From NCBI GenBank assembly GCA_026168455.1, contig CM047426.1:31183058-31247057 (forward strand): 64,000 bases of DNA, in the 5' to 3' direction. The notes beneath the pieces were generated by a model. The model saw only the letters and a list, made by a program, of their open reading frames with translations, ran no database searches and was not told the origin of the DNA. Every line of letters starts with the position of its first letter. The stretch's first letter is position 1. The position numbers and the translations under genes are program-made. The DNA comes from Theocolax elegans. Lineage: Eukaryota > Arthropoda > Insecta > Hymenoptera > Cerocephalidae. Positions 1 to 13,330 of the stretch are shown piece after piece.

Positions 1-2
1 AA

Positions 3-3000
3 GTGTTACAGTCGCTCAACTCTAATACTGTAGAATCAAACATTCCTTCTAATTTACATTCAAAAAATAATAAACTACAATCAAAACCAATAAAATCACA
101 CCATGCGTCAACTCCAATAGATAATAAGTGTTTCGTGTGCAATGAAATTCACAACATTTTTAAATGCGATAAATTTCGAGCAAAAACGGTATTCGAACGT
201 TTTGAATTAGCGAAAAAATATAATTTATGTATCAATTGTCTAGGCGTGAATCACAAATTATCAGATTGTAAAAGCGATAAAAGTTGTTTTAAATGTAAAA
301 AGCGTCATCATACTCTACTTCATCGTGAAAATCAATCGAATGTAACAACTGGAGATAATTCAAATCAAACAGTAAGTCAGTCTCAAAATAGTGGTATGCA
401 AATTTCAAATGCTTCAAACATAAATGCTCACTTTTCCTTTTCGAAAGTTATCAATCATTCACAAATTCTACTAGCAACTGCTCGAGTTTGGGTTATCTCA
501 CCGTTGCATCGAGCCGTACGCGTTCGAGCTCTGTTAGACCCTGGGTCAACATGGACGTTTATTTCGCGCAAGCTCGCAAGCACATTAGGCGTCAAATGTT
601 ATAAAGTACATGCATCTTTATCGGGTGTTGGAGATACGACTACCGGTACTTCAACATCAGCTGCAACAATTCGCGTTTCTCCGACTATGCAAGGTGACAT
701 AAGTTTTGAAACAACAGCGCTTATTTTGCAAAAATTAACCTCTTACACTCCAAACTGTAAAAAACCTATACAATCGTGGTCACATTTAAAAAATCTCAAA
801 CTTGCTGATGATCCATCCAACACTGATCCCATACACTTGATAATCGGAGCCAATTTACACGGTGAAATAATTGAGGAAGGTTTGCTCAAAGGAAATGCAA
901 ACGAGCCATATGCACAAAAAACTGTGTTCGGCTGGGTACTTTCTGGCAATACGGATAGTCCCATATCAATCGAAGCCAACCAAATTATATCACATCATTG
1001 TATTTCGAACAATGCACTCGATGCAAATTTAAGTAAATTTTGGGAAATTGAGGAAATTCCAACAAATCATATCCCGTCTATCGAAGACACATTATGCGAA
1101 GCACACTTTCGCGACACACACACTCGTTCCAGTGACGGACGTTATATTGTAAGAATTCCCTTTAATTCTCCTTTACCGCTAAAAATCGGAGAGTCAAAAT
1201 ATATATCTGAATCTGCTTTAAGAAGAGTTGAATCACGTTTAGCAAAAAATGAAAATCATCGTACATTGTATTCTGATTTTATGACGGAATATGAACAACT
1301 CAATCACATGCAACATGTTTCCTCGAAAAATAATTCTTTAAGTTCGATCAAGCCAATTTACTTACCGCATCACCCAGTGTTTCGAAGCGATAGTCAAACC
1401 ACAAAGTTGCGTGTAGTTTTCAACGCGTCATCGAAAACATCTAACAACACTTCGCTTAATGAGTTTATGTATACCGGTCCTGCACTGCAATCCGATTTAA
1501 GCACGATTCTGCTGAATTGGCGATCATATAAATTTGTATACACTGCCGATATAGAAAAAATGTATCGGCAGATTTTAGTTGACAAACAGGACGTGGATTA
1601 TCAACGAATTCTATGGAGAAATTTTCCTCACGAATCTATACGGGAATATCAATTATTGACCGTTACCTACGGAATGCGCTCCGCGCCTTTCTTAGCTTTA
1701 CGCGTTATAAAGCAATTGGTCGAAGACGAAGGAGACTTATTTCCTCGTGCGTCAACTATTTTAGAAAACGATACTTTTGTGGATGACATATTATTCGGCG
1801 CTCATGATGTCAATACGGCAATAGAAGTACGAGACGAAGTTATCAAACTTCTTGAAAGAGGAAAATTCAACGCACGAAAATGGACTAGTAACTCGCAAGC
1901 TTTGCTCGATGACATTGATCCAAGCAACCATGGTCTTGCATGGTGTGCACCGAAAGATGAAAAATCTGGTTTAAAAATCTTGGGCGTACATTGGAATCCG
2001 ATCACGGATAATTTTGAATTCGAAGCATCAATCGATACATTTACGTGTACCACAAAACGAACAGTATTGTCTCTGTTATCTACTTTATTTGACCCGATTG
2101 GGTGGATCTCTCCAATCATTATAGTTGGAAAACTGTATATACAGCAGCTGTGGCGCAATCAATATTCGTGGGATGAACAACTACCAAAAGAACTAGTCAA
2201 ATCTATCGTTAAATACTTCGATTCGTTACGCCGAATTTCACAAATTTCAATACCTCGTTGGACAGAATTCTCACATAACATTGTTGATGCACAACTGCAT
2301 GGCTTTTCGGATGCTTCTGAAAATGCTTATGGAGCTGTAATTTACATGCGAGTAGTTACTTCTTCTGGAAATATCGTTGTTTCGTTGTTGTCAAGTAAGA
2401 CAAAAGTCGCCCCGATAAAACAGCTAAGCATACCCCGACTGGAACTGCAAGCAGCAGTACTTCTCGCTCGGCTTATTGCATCAACTCGTAATGCTCGCAC
2501 GTTGTCACAAATTTCATACCAATGTTGGACAGATGCTGGTATAGTCCTAACGTGGCTCAATAAACATTCTTCGTCGTGGAAAACGTATATAGCTAATCGA
2601 GTAGCGGAAATTCATTCGCTTTTACCGAATAGTCAATGGCGGCATGTACCAACGGAATCAAATCCGGCCGACATATTATCACGAGGAAAATCTGTTGATG
2701 AGTTGATAGATTTACCGACTTGGTGGCATGGCCCAGTATGGCTTTCTCAACCATCTGAATACTGGCCTGCGAATCTCATCGAGCTTTCTCAAAACTGTGA
2801 TTTAGAAGAAAAACGACAAATTTACACAAATCATTCGATCACTCATAATTTTGACGAATTGTCAATGATTTTTCAACGTTGCTCAACATGGCAAAAAATT
2901 TTAAAAGTTGTCTCATTAGTACTAAAATTCATTCGAATTTTAAAATTTAAAAAACAAAGAAAAAGGCAAGAAATTGTAAATTCGCCAGCAGAACAACTTA

Positions 3001-4355
3001 ATGAAGCTGAAATTGTTATTATCCAATATTTACAATCGTTATTTTTTCCACAAGAAGTTATTGCTCTAAAAAATCAAAGGCCTCTTTCAAACAAAAGTAA
3101 ATTGATAATGCTTAATCCATATCTAGATAACAACATAATTCGAGTAGGTGGTCGCATTGGACAGTCAACTTTAAGTATAAATGCCAAACATCCGATTGTG
3201 TTAACTCGTCATGAAATAACTTTATTGATAATTCGTGATATGCATATTCGATGCTCTCATGGAGGTGTCCATCTCACTCTCAGTACACTACGTCAAACAT
3301 ATTGGGTATTAAACGCTAGGCCATTAGTAAAATCTATCGTGTATAAATGTTTGAATTGCGCCAAAGTGAGAGCAACCCTCTCAGCTCAACTTATGTCAGA
3401 ATTACCTCGATCGCGCGTAACTCGTCCAACTCGCGTATTTGCACACTGTGGTGTTGACTACGCTGGTCCACTGCAAGCACGATTAGCAAGCGGACGTGGA
3501 CATAAAGCACATTCTTGCTATATCGCTATTTTTGTATGTTTTGCCGTAAAAGCTGTTCATTTGGAACTGGTGACTAATTATTCGACAGAAGCATTTTTAG
3601 CTACATTTAAAAGATTTACATCGCGTCGAGGATTGCCAAAAAAAATTTATAGCGATTGTGGAACCAATTTTAAAGGAGCTGATCGAGAATTGCAGCTAGC
3701 ATTTCACCAAGCTTGCAAGGATACAAAATTTCAAGACTTGCTTGCTCAAGATCGCATTTCTTGGCAATTTAATCCCCCAGCCGCTCCTCACTTTGGAGGA
3801 CTGTGGGAAGCTGGTGTTCGCAGTGTCAAAGGACATATGAAAAGAATACTTGGAAATAAAACACCTACAATCGATGAACTTATGACCTTGCTATGTCAAA
3901 TCGAAGCAGCCTTAAATTCTCGACCGCTAGGCCCTCTTACTGATCATATCGATGATTTTAACGTGCTTACCCCCGGCCATTTTTTGACGGGCGGAAGTTT
4001 GATTGCTGTGCCACAACCTTCATTAATTCAATTAAATACTAATAGATTATCCAATTGGCAAATTATGCAGCAATGTGCGGAAGTGTTTTGGACAAAATGG
4101 TCGACAGATTATTTGCAGTCGCTCCAACAGCGTACAAAATGGAGACTTGAAACTCAAAATTTACGAGAAGGTCAATTGGTTTTACTTAAACAGCCAAATC
4201 TTCCACCTACGAAGTGGTTATTAGGTAGAATCGAGAAATGTATAGCGAGCAAAGATGGAAAAATTCGCGTAGTTCAAATTAAAACAGCGAAATCAATGTT
4301 TTTAAGACCGATTACGGAAGTTGCTCTTCTCCCGATTGATCTTGAGCAAAATTAA
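3..4355 (+). CDS. BEL/Pao LTR retrotransposon gag-pol polyprotein, 5' end cut by window edge
   Basis: Polyprotein that copies a BEL/Pao retrotransposon through an RNA intermediate. The 1450 codons contain, in order: Gag-type zinc fingers (C43, C46, H50, C55; then C76, C79, H84, C89; then a third Cys/His cluster at about 95-107); an aspartic protease core with D179 in L-D-P-G-S; reverse transcriptase with F-V-D-D at 592-595; RNase H with G-F-S-D-A-S at 767-772; an integrase zinc-binding region near 1081-1120; an integrase catalytic triad D1152, D1218 and E1269; and a C-terminal DUF5641-like stretch. Visible domains and order match the Pao/BEL superfamily, which keeps gag and pol in one frame. 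No stop or frameshift interrupts the frame, so this copy may be young. The first ATG is only the first in the window; the N-terminal part of Gag and the 5' LTR lie to the left. No env-like frame follows. Confidence 0.96.
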   Translation: MLQSLNSNTVESNIPSNLHSKNNKLQSKPIKSHHASTPIDNKCFVCNEIHNIFKCDKFRAKTVFERFELAKKYNLCINCLGVNHKLSDCKSDKSCFKCKKRHHTLLHRENQSNVTTGDNSNQTVSQSQNSGMQISNASNINAHFSFSKVINHSQILLATARVWVISPLHRAVRVRALLDPGSTWTFISRKLASTLGVKCYKVHASLSGVGDTTTGTSTSAATIRVSPTMQGDISFETTALILQKLTSYTPNCKKPIQSWSHLKNLKLADDPSNTDPIHLIIGANLHGEIIEEGLLKGNANEPYAQKTVFGWVLSGNTDSPISIEANQIISHHCISNNALDANLSKFWEIEEIPTNHIPSIEDTLCEAHFRDTHTRSSDGRYIVRIPFNSPLPLKIGESKYISESALRRVESRLAKNENHRTLYSDFMTEYEQLNHMQHVSSKNNSLSSIKPIYLPHHPVFRSDSQTTKLRVVFNASSKTSNNTSLNEFMYTGPALQSDLSTILLNWRSYKFVYTADIEKMYRQILVDKQDVDYQRILWRNFPHESIREYQLLTVTYGMRSAPFLALRVIKQLVEDEGDLFPRASTILENDTFVDDILFGAHDVNTAIEVRDEVIKLLERGKFNARKWTSNSQALLDDIDPSNHGLAWCAPKDEKSGLKILGVHWNPITDNFEFEASIDTFTCTTKRTVLSLLSTLFDPIGWISPIIIVGKLYIQQLWRNQYSWDEQLPKELVKSIVKYFDSLRRISQISIPRWTEFSHNIVDAQLHGFSDASENAYGAVIYMRVVTSSGNIVVSLLSSKTKVAPIKQLSIPRLELQAAVLLARLIASTRNARTLSQISYQCWTDAGIVLTWLNKHSSSWKTYIANRVAEIHSLLPNSQWRHVPTESNPADILSRGKSVDELIDLPTWWHGPVWLSQPSEYWPANLIELSQNCDLEEKRQIYTNHSITHNFDELSMIFQRCSTWQKILKVVSLVLKFIRILKFKKQRKRQEIVNSPAEQLNEAEIVIIQYLQSLFFPQEVIALKNQRPLSNKSKLIMLNPYLDNNIIRVGGRIGQSTLSINAKHPIVLTRHEITLLIIRDMHIRCSHGGVHLTLSTLRQTYWVLNARPLVKSIVYKCLNCAKVRATLSAQLMSELPRSRVTRPTRVFAHCGVDYAGPLQARLASGRGHKAHSCYIAIFVCFAVKAVHLELVTNYSTEAFLATFKRFTSRRGLPKKIYSDCGTNFKGADRELQLAFHQACKDTKFQDLLAQDRISWQFNPPAAPHFGGLWEAGVRSVKGHMKRILGNKTPTIDELMTLLCQIEAALNSRPLGPLTDHIDDFNVLTPGHFLTGGSLIAVPQPSLIQLNTNRLSNWQIMQQCAEVFWTKWSTDYLQSLQQRTKWRLETQNLREGQLVLLKQPNLPPTKWLLGRIEKCIASKDGKIRVVQIKTAKSMFLRPITEVALLPIDLEQN

Positions 4356-4530
4356 TTATATGTTTTTCTGAAATTAATTAAGCAATTCAAATAAAGTTAT
4401 ATAATATTGTAATTAAACTTAATGTAAAATTTTCTAAATATTTGTAAAACCTTTTTTTTTCACAAAATCTTCGTATTTTTCTCATTATAATTTTTAGTCA
4501 TCTTTTTGTTGTTGAACCCTCGACTGGTTC

Positions 4531-4543
4531 AAAGTGGGCGGTT
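4531..4543 (+). promoter_or_regulatory. Polypurine tract of the BEL/Pao element
   Basis: The purine run AAAGTGGGCGG lies directly before the predicted 3' LTR start (TGTCAAG at 4544). In LTR retrotransposons such a tract primes plus-strand DNA synthesis. Assignment rests on position and composition. The 4356-4530 stretch before it is untranslated, AT-rich 3' sequence. Confidence 0.6.
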
Positions 4544-4852
4544 TGTCAAGAATAAGAAGTTTGTAATTTAACTATAGCGCGAAAGCGGTACTATATCATG
4601 TTATTGTATCCGCGTTAGAAAGAAAAATAAATTACTCGCCCAGTTAATCGTCGGCCGTCGTCAAGCGAAGCGAACAATCGCGCGAATCAAACTTTGTATT
4701 TACGAGCGATCAATAATTACTAAAATAAAATTGTAACTTTACACATTGATTAAAGTATACATTAAAAGAAAGTTTAAAGTATTATTTTTGTATGTGCTTA
4801 CTAATTGCAGTTTTGCTTATTCTAACGAAAACGTTAGCGATCCTGAACCACA
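4544..4852 (+). repeat. 3' LTR of the BEL/Pao element (predicted ends)
   Basis: About 307-309 bp, starting TGTCAAGAATAAG just after the polypurine tract and ending ...CTGAACCA (4850) or ...ACCACA (4852), so it has TG...CA ends. It contains AATAAA-type signals and a CpG-richer middle. The 5' LTR is outside the window, so the ends cannot be confirmed by comparing the two LTRs. The right boundary is uncertain by a few bases. Confidence 0.65.
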
Positions 4853-7800
4853 GATTAAAATCATTTTAATCTTAATCACTGACATTTAAAAGGAATAATC
4901 TGATATCTAACAGATTTGAGATTTTAATACAATATAAACGTTATTTAAAATTTGTTAAATATAAGAGCTAAGCTTAATTTTTAAATGTAAACAACTCGAT
5001 AAATTATGTTTTTTTAACTTAAAACGCAGACATTCTTAATTTTACTATAAATATTTTGAGAATATAAAAATGTAGAAAATCGTTTTTAATTCGAATAAAG
5101 GATCCTAGGTAATTAATATTGTTCTTGATAGAAGTTGCAATACGGAGATAGATTGTAAGTAAAGTACTTGCACTTAGGCTATGAGCTTGTTTGTAGTTTG
5201 GAATGTAGTTGATTATTTGCTCTAAGTTTGATTTGTTCATCTTAAATTGTGATAGCTGCAAATATAATTGACATTTGTTAACATTACATCATAGTACTTG
5301 TCATGTAAATAGGTTACGCTTCTTCAAACGTATACGGCACTGCTTTAATATAATACTATTAAATTTATTACAATAGCAAAGTTAAAGATAACATTAAAGT
5401 AATTAAGATTATAGTGGTAGATCGTATATAATCAAAGGTATAGCGCTATTAATTCAAATGCAATGTTTTCGTAAATATTAATCATACTTTCAGGAATCAC
5501 GTGCAATAGTTTAAAGATTCCTCGCATGTCTTAAGATTAAATGCAGCCGTAAGTATGTTAAAAAAAATTTTTTTTATTGCGAATGTATGTATAGCTTGCT
5601 TTTGTAAAACAAAGTATAAAACTAAATAAAAGTTACATACATAGTTTTACACTTCCTTTTTTCCTTTACAAACCTTCTTCTTCGTTACAGGCGTTCTCTT
5701 TCTTTCTTCATTCTATAAAGAAAATGATGGACTGTCAAAAAAAGCTATGAAACATAAACTTCACACCTTTTTTCGGCAATTATTTAACACAAGATTAATA
5801 TTTTGACTTGAGCCAAGCTGAATCGTCATCGTTTGTAAATCGACTTACGACTACTCCACAATTCGCCCTTTCTATTATCCACGTATTCTTTTTCCTTGCC
5901 GTTTCATCTAGTTTTATTAAACAAAAAAGATAAAATGTGATCTAGTGAATTTTATTCCGTTATCTAAATCGAAAGACAAAGGAGAAAAAACTATAGCTGG
6001 GGAAAACTTTACGTGGCCTTCTCACGAAACAAGCCGCGCGAGGGCTTTTCATGTGCCTATTTTTAAACGAACCTCTGATGAAACAGCACGATCTCTTCTA
6101 TATACTCGTTGCAATCTCTAGTTTTCTTCTTACTTTGTTTTTCTATGATAGGGCATTAAAGTTTATTTGTTGTATCCCACACAAGCCGTTACACAGAAAC
6201 GAGATACGAAGAAACGCACAAGGAGAAAAGAAGAATGAACTGAATGAACTCATAAATAGTTTGAAAACATTTTTTTCAACTCACGAAACTCGATTTTTAA
6301 TTGCTGTACAAGGTTATAAAAACAGTTATAGGTAATGGCTAAAACTTTCCATATTACTGAAGTACGATTGATTTATATTTTTGCTTCCTCGTAGAAAAAC
6401 ATTTCTAAATTTATGTTATATCGGTATTTTGACACTCGGGGATACGAAATATATAATTTTTAAGAACTTTTTCTATGGGTTTGTATACGTGTGTGCGTGT
6501 GTGTGCGCGCGTGAATGTGTGTGTGGAAATCTTGTGTCTTTGGTTCTATTAAACCGATTGAATTGTAGTTCATCTAAATTGACGTGTTTTTGCAGTCATC
6601 TTAAAATGTACTTATACAAACGTAAGCAATTTTAAATGTATTTAATTTAGAGTCAATTATTGGTTCACAAAAATTTATTTTTAGGATTATTTTTAGTGTT
6701 ACCATTAAATTAATTATGTTTGTTAAGTGATGAGGGTTTAAGGTATGCTTAGTTATTTTTTTGTTTTTTAAGTTGTCGTAAAAATAGTCTATTAAGAAAA
6801 ATCCATAATTAAAAAAATTACAGATGTATTTGATCGAAAAAATGGCGAATACTGGAAAAACCAAGTACTTTGCGATGTACAAAGTTATACTTTGTTGTCG
6901 AGTAAAATGCTATTGTGTAAAAACATAGATTTTCCTTCGTGCACATTTTAGATCATAATTTTTTATTATTTTAATCCAAATATTTGAAAAAATTAAATTT
7001 TAACATTATTTTATATGTATGTTTGAAATATTGTGCTGATGATCAGTTTTTAAAAGCTCATATCTTAGGTTCGGAACATCCAATGTCAAGCTTTAACATC
7101 ACATTTAGTTAATTTGTTACGTAGTTGTTAGAACAATTTTCAGATTTTGAGTTTGTATAAGTTCTATTAATAATATTAGCTTTATATAATAATATAAAGT
7201 AATGTTGTAAAAAAATAAGCACTATTTGAAAAAGCTACGTGATAATATCAATTAGTAACATTTTTAACTTCAATGTCCAATAGTGCAGGTAATACACTGT
7301 TTATACGTACTTTAAATTTTAACAGGTTTCTTACGTTCTTTGGACTATTATGGAACCTATTTATTGCTGTATTACAAAGAAAAGTCACACAACAAAGCCT
7401 CCATTGTACTATTTATTTAATAATTGTTAAAACTTAGACTTTAATACGCGTAATAGACTTTAAAACTTAGACTTTTATATTGTAAACAATCAAATGTTAT
7501 AAATCACGTGTTACACGAATCTTCACAAAATGATATTGCACAATGCTTGTAATTATTATTTTTGGCACTGCTCAAATATTTGGTAATGTTATTAAGAAAA
7601 GTTTCGTCGTAAGAGTGAGTTTATCAATTTGATACATCCGCGTTGTTCAATATAAGGAGCACGCGAATAATAGTACTTAAATAATATCTAAAATTTCTAA
7701 CGATTCGAGGTATAATAGCTCGAACACGTATCCCGTACACGTCTTACGTGCGGGTGTATACAGAACAAAGTGGATAGGGTGAGTGCAATGTAGAGAAGGA

Positions 7801-9677
7801 AAGGCTCTCACGGATGCTTTGCACAGCGAGTGTGCAACTTGCGTATGTAGGCGAGCGCGTGGGTATGGAAGTATGTGTGTTTGTGTATGTGTTGTGCGCA
7901 CTCGCGCTACCCGAGCAACAAGGCAATAAACTTTATTGCGAGAATGCATTTAGATGGAATACGTTAGAGGCGCGCCCCTTGTTCACCCTTTGCCATCTGA
8001 CCTTACGTTACGAAGGATAAGAAAGGAGGAAAATAAACAATGTTCCTGGGTTGCGGATATAAAACAATGCTTGGTATCCTTTTACTTTAAAAATTTTAAG
8101 AGCGATTATATTAAACCCTAGTATCTGAATAAATGTTTAAAGGAATTCTATCAGATTTAGCTCCTCGGTATTTAAATTTTGATTTTCCATGCACACTTTA
8201 ACTTTCCAATATGTTTCTTTTTAACCAGATTTTTAATAATTATAATTGTATTACAGTATATTCTTTTTAAAAAATAATTCTATAGCTATTAAATATAACT
8301 TGAAAATTAACTTTTGTAAATTGCTGTTGCCTATATTAATAAATGAAAGACAATAGTTCGAGAATAATTCCAACGTACTAATTATAATAATATATAAAGT
8401 GATAAGAAATGAATCACTTATCCTTTCATTTTAGAGAGAAAATCTGAAATTCGCAATTTCAGTGATGTTTTCATTTCCTGACAGGTTAAACTGACCTCTT
8501 TAAAGTTGGAACGCTCATATCGTAAGTTCTATTACCTTTCAAGATTTTCATCCCATTAAAACGCGCGCTCACTCAACTCAACCTTTTCCCTGAAGGTAAT
8601 TTCAAGAATGAACTTTTCCTTTTACATCCTTAAAAATCATGGGTGTGACATCGGTGAAGATGGCACATTGGCCCGAGATACGAGGGTTGCTGTACACCGC
8701 ACGCTTATCGAACCCAAAGGTCAACTACGTTAACTTTCGACTATATAGCTACTCAGCGCTTTATTGGAATCCCGGACACTGCGCCTATAATAAGCTAGCT
8801 AAAAGTAAGATATCCTGTCAAGGAATGCAGAAAACGAAATGAAGAGTAACGATGATAAACAAACGAGAGCTTCCCTCGAAATTCACTAATGTAATAAATG
8901 AGTATTCTTCTAGTATAATTATTAAAAGTTATTATTTTAAAACCGTTAACGGTTATTTTTTTTAAACATGTGTACGCTCGAAAAATATAGATTACTTAAA
9001 GTTTTGTTTTACATCAACACTTTTTTTGAACAGAAGTAAAAAACGGCGAAACTGTAAGAAGAAAAACTACGAGGGCAAAAATATTTCAAGAGAAACTCAA
9101 AAATATTAACATAAAAAGGAATCGGGTCACGTACATGGAACTATGAAAATACTGCTTGAAAACCGCATAAACACGAAAGTATTATTTGGTTAAAATTCGA
9201 AATAATGTTCTATTTCTTTTATTATTAAACAAAATTTTCCTAGAATTAACAAGACAATAGATATTTAATATTCAAAATATATTGATAAAATAAACTCAAA
9301 TTGTTTTATATTTTATTATTCGCTTCTGTAACGGATTTATTACATAATTCAAAATCCAACAAATTTTTTTATGGGATTTAAAAGTGTTTTGATGTGATGA
9401 AACTGCATTGAACATTGACAAAGTCAGCGAAATATCTCTGTTTTACAAGGTATTTTTGCGCTTGCAACATGTAGAAAGAAAGAAGTAGCGACGAGAATGG
9501 CAAGGTACTGCATCGTAGCATAATAGAATAGATAGTGGATAGACGGAAAGTCAGATCTTGGTGCTCAGGGAACACTTTACCTGGCGTATAAACGCTATTT
9601 ATGCCCGCATAAAGTAACACTGATAGAGGGATATAATACAGTCGCGCACCCCTTCGTACGTGTATAGACGTCGGCTT
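4853..9677. other. AT-rich non-coding DNA, no supported gene
   Basis: No convincing exon or RNA gene. A short direct duplication with period 32 lies at 7428-7476 (unit TTAAAACTTAGACTTTA). A CpG- and GT-richer block lies at 7700-8020. The short ORFs here show no recognisable motif. Confidence 0.6.
6484..6526. repeat. Imperfect GT/GC microsatellite
   Basis: Alternating purine-pyrimidine run of GTGT, GCGC and TGTG units, interrupted once by GAA. A small ORF (6381-6635) reads through it and owes its Cys/Val-rich stretch to the repeat. Confidence 0.85.
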
Positions 9678-11290
<1,613 letters not shown>

Positions 11291-11530
11291 AAACTCGGGT
11301 CGAGGTGAGCTGAATGCTCGAGTTACCATAACACATAAAATTTATTGAGTAACTCAAAAAGACAAACTGCTCATTCAGTTCAAACTACTCATAGAAATTG
11401 AGTTACTCGTTCAGTTTTAGCTTCACATATAAATTGAGTTACTCGTTCAGTTAGTGGTTCTTGTACAATGCGAGTTACTCATACTATTAGAGCTATTCAT
11501 AAATTCGAATTATACGTATAATCGTAACTA
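11291..11530. repeat. Degenerate tandem repeat built on GAGTTACTCG
   Basis: The 22-bp unit that begins AAATTGAGTTACTC occurs at 11395-11416 and 11431-11452 (period 36). Decayed units lie before it (about 11364-11380) and after it (GCGAGTTACTC near 11470). The unit has a partly palindromic core (GAGTnACTC). No coding potential. Confidence 0.7.
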
Positions 11531-12293
11531 CTTGTACAACTAGTGTCGTATATACTATTTGAATATTTTTATTCTCCAATTATTACACTTAAAAACTTGC
11601 TTTAATTTTATTAAAGACAATTTTGTACTGGAATGTCGAGTAAAGTAGATAAGGTTTTCTCCCGGTTGTGGGATAAAGTGGACTTGTGAAGTTTGTCCTT
11701 ATTAAGAACAGTATCTACAACTAGCTGAAGACCATGGCAAAGGCCCCGAGCCCTCATCGAATTAGCTGGGGTGTACAGTGTCCTAAGGCTTAGTGAATGG
11801 AAGAAGAAATGTCAAGAACATCTTTCGTCAATAAACTTAACCTCCGTCTATGAAAGAGGTTGAGATACAATTGAACCTAAAAACGAAAATGCATGAGCGA
11901 GCACTTCTGAGATGCTCAATGCTAAGAATCAGTAAAACGAACCAGTCAATAGACACTGGTTGGTCTACTGTTGTAAAGAAAAGGAATAGAAAGCGGCCCT
12001 AAAGTAAACCCATCCCGATATCGTTCAAGTTTGTATCGTATCGTTCGAGTGTCGGGTTGTCGATTATACGCCAACATTCTTCGGCACATTCGATGTACCA
12101 CAGCAAGAGAACTTATCATAGGTATTTTCTACTCTACGTGGGTCAGTAGATGTTCAACTGCTTATTCACAAGGAGCCCGTCACTATAAAGGACATGAACA
12201 AGGTCACGGCGACCAAATAATTGGCGAAAACAATCTCTGCGGTATATAGGTATAAAACTCATGTTGTTCTACAGAGGCACTCAGATGACCAGC
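11531..12293 (+). other. Unassigned DNA upstream of a LINE remnant
   Basis: Less AT-rich than its surroundings from about 11640, and directly upstream of the R1-type ORF1 remnant. It probably contains the decayed 5' part of the same element, but I cannot trace a continuous reading frame. The 72-codon ORF at 12031-12249 has no recognisable domain. Confidence 0.35.
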
Positions 12294-12716
12294 GTCCTGG
12301 TTCTAGTGGAAGCTACAAAAAAGCTGCTAAAAAACGGGAAGCTCAGGATAGGCTGGGTTAATTGTAGGCTTTGACTTCCTAAAGCTATCTCGCGGTGCTA
12401 CCAGTGTCACGAGGCTGGGCACATTGTGAGGGATTGCAATAGCAAAGTCGATCGGTCATCACAATGTTTCTGGTGCGATGGAATGGGCTACAGAACATGA
12501 ATGTACATTGAAGAAACCACAGCCTGCATCAGAAATGCGCAGCGGAAACATGCCTGATGATGAGCAATGGTATAGTAACATAACCAGACTTAACATAACC
12601 GAATTCAAAATAGCTACAAAGGACATACCCATGCCTAAAACTCCAAGGCTGGATGATATACCGGGGCTGGATATTAAGGAAAAGAAACGTACTAGAAACG
12701 TTTAGTTGCCACACCA
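12294..12716 (+). pseudogene. R1-clade non-LTR retrotransposon ORF1 remnant (zinc knuckles) with a short RT-like piece
   Basis: Broken remnant of a LINE of the R1/TRAS type. From 12294 one frame reads a stretch ending L-R-I-G-W-V-N-C-R, typical of the segment before the zinc knuckles in R1 ORF1. After an in-frame TGA comes a CX2CX4HX4C knuckle (12396-12437, C-Y-Q-C to R-D-C), then D-R-S-S-Q-C-F-W-C, the usual start of the second knuckle. Near 12490 the frame shifts by one base before E-H-E-C. Further on (about 12625-12680) K-T-P-R-L-D-D-I-P resembles the K-A-P-G-P-D-G-I-P start of a LINE reverse transcriptase, so the endonuclease seems to be deleted. Clearly non-functional. The clade assignment is from memory of the family's motif pattern. 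Confidence 0.75.
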
Positions 12717-12892
12717 ATATAAGTTAGCATGGAGGTAGCACTAGGAGTGGCCCGATGTGGCGCAACGGACTCCTTGAAGCAATGGCTTGCAGTGGAGTGT
12801 TTAACTTTATGCGTATAACAAACCAAGAAGGTGTCAAAACCCGCAAGTATTTTGTGTTGACACCTTTTTTATATGTAACTTATATTTAACAT

Positions 12893-12914
12893 TTTATATA
12901 TATATATATATATA
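12893..12914. repeat. TA microsatellite
   Basis: Run of about eleven TA units directly before the tandem repeat that follows. Confidence 0.85.
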
Positions 12915-12915
12915 C

Positions 12916-13067
12916 AGTTTCTACAATTGAAAGTACTGAAATCAAAGCGGCATAATCGACAAGTATTTTGTATATCTTACCGTAAATTTGTGATTAATTA
13001 AACATTTACATATATTTCTTAAACTCCAGAAAAAGTTCTGCAATAGAAAGTACTGAAATCAAAGCGG
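12916..13067. repeat. Two-copy direct repeat, period about 117 bp
   Basis: The block GAAAGTACTGAAATCAAAGC with its flanks occurs at 12916-12950 and again, slightly diverged, at 13034-13067. The bases between the copies are AT-rich and not obviously repeated. It may be the start of a local tandem array. Confidence 0.7.
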
Positions 13068-13330
13068 AATCAACAAGTATTTATTTTTTAAAAATACAAA
13101 TATCTATTAAATTGAAAACAAACATTTTTTCAGAAAAGCATCCTACAAATTTACATTTCAATTCTAGTCCTGTCATGTCCTACAAGCAATAAATAAATAA
13201 TTTTTTAATAATTTTATTAATTTCTGCAAAACTAATAAAAAAGTAATTTCTCTCTTTTTTATTCTCTTTAAATAAAATAATACTTGCTTATTGGCTTGAA
13301 TTCAAATATTTTTACAGTCCACGCACTACC

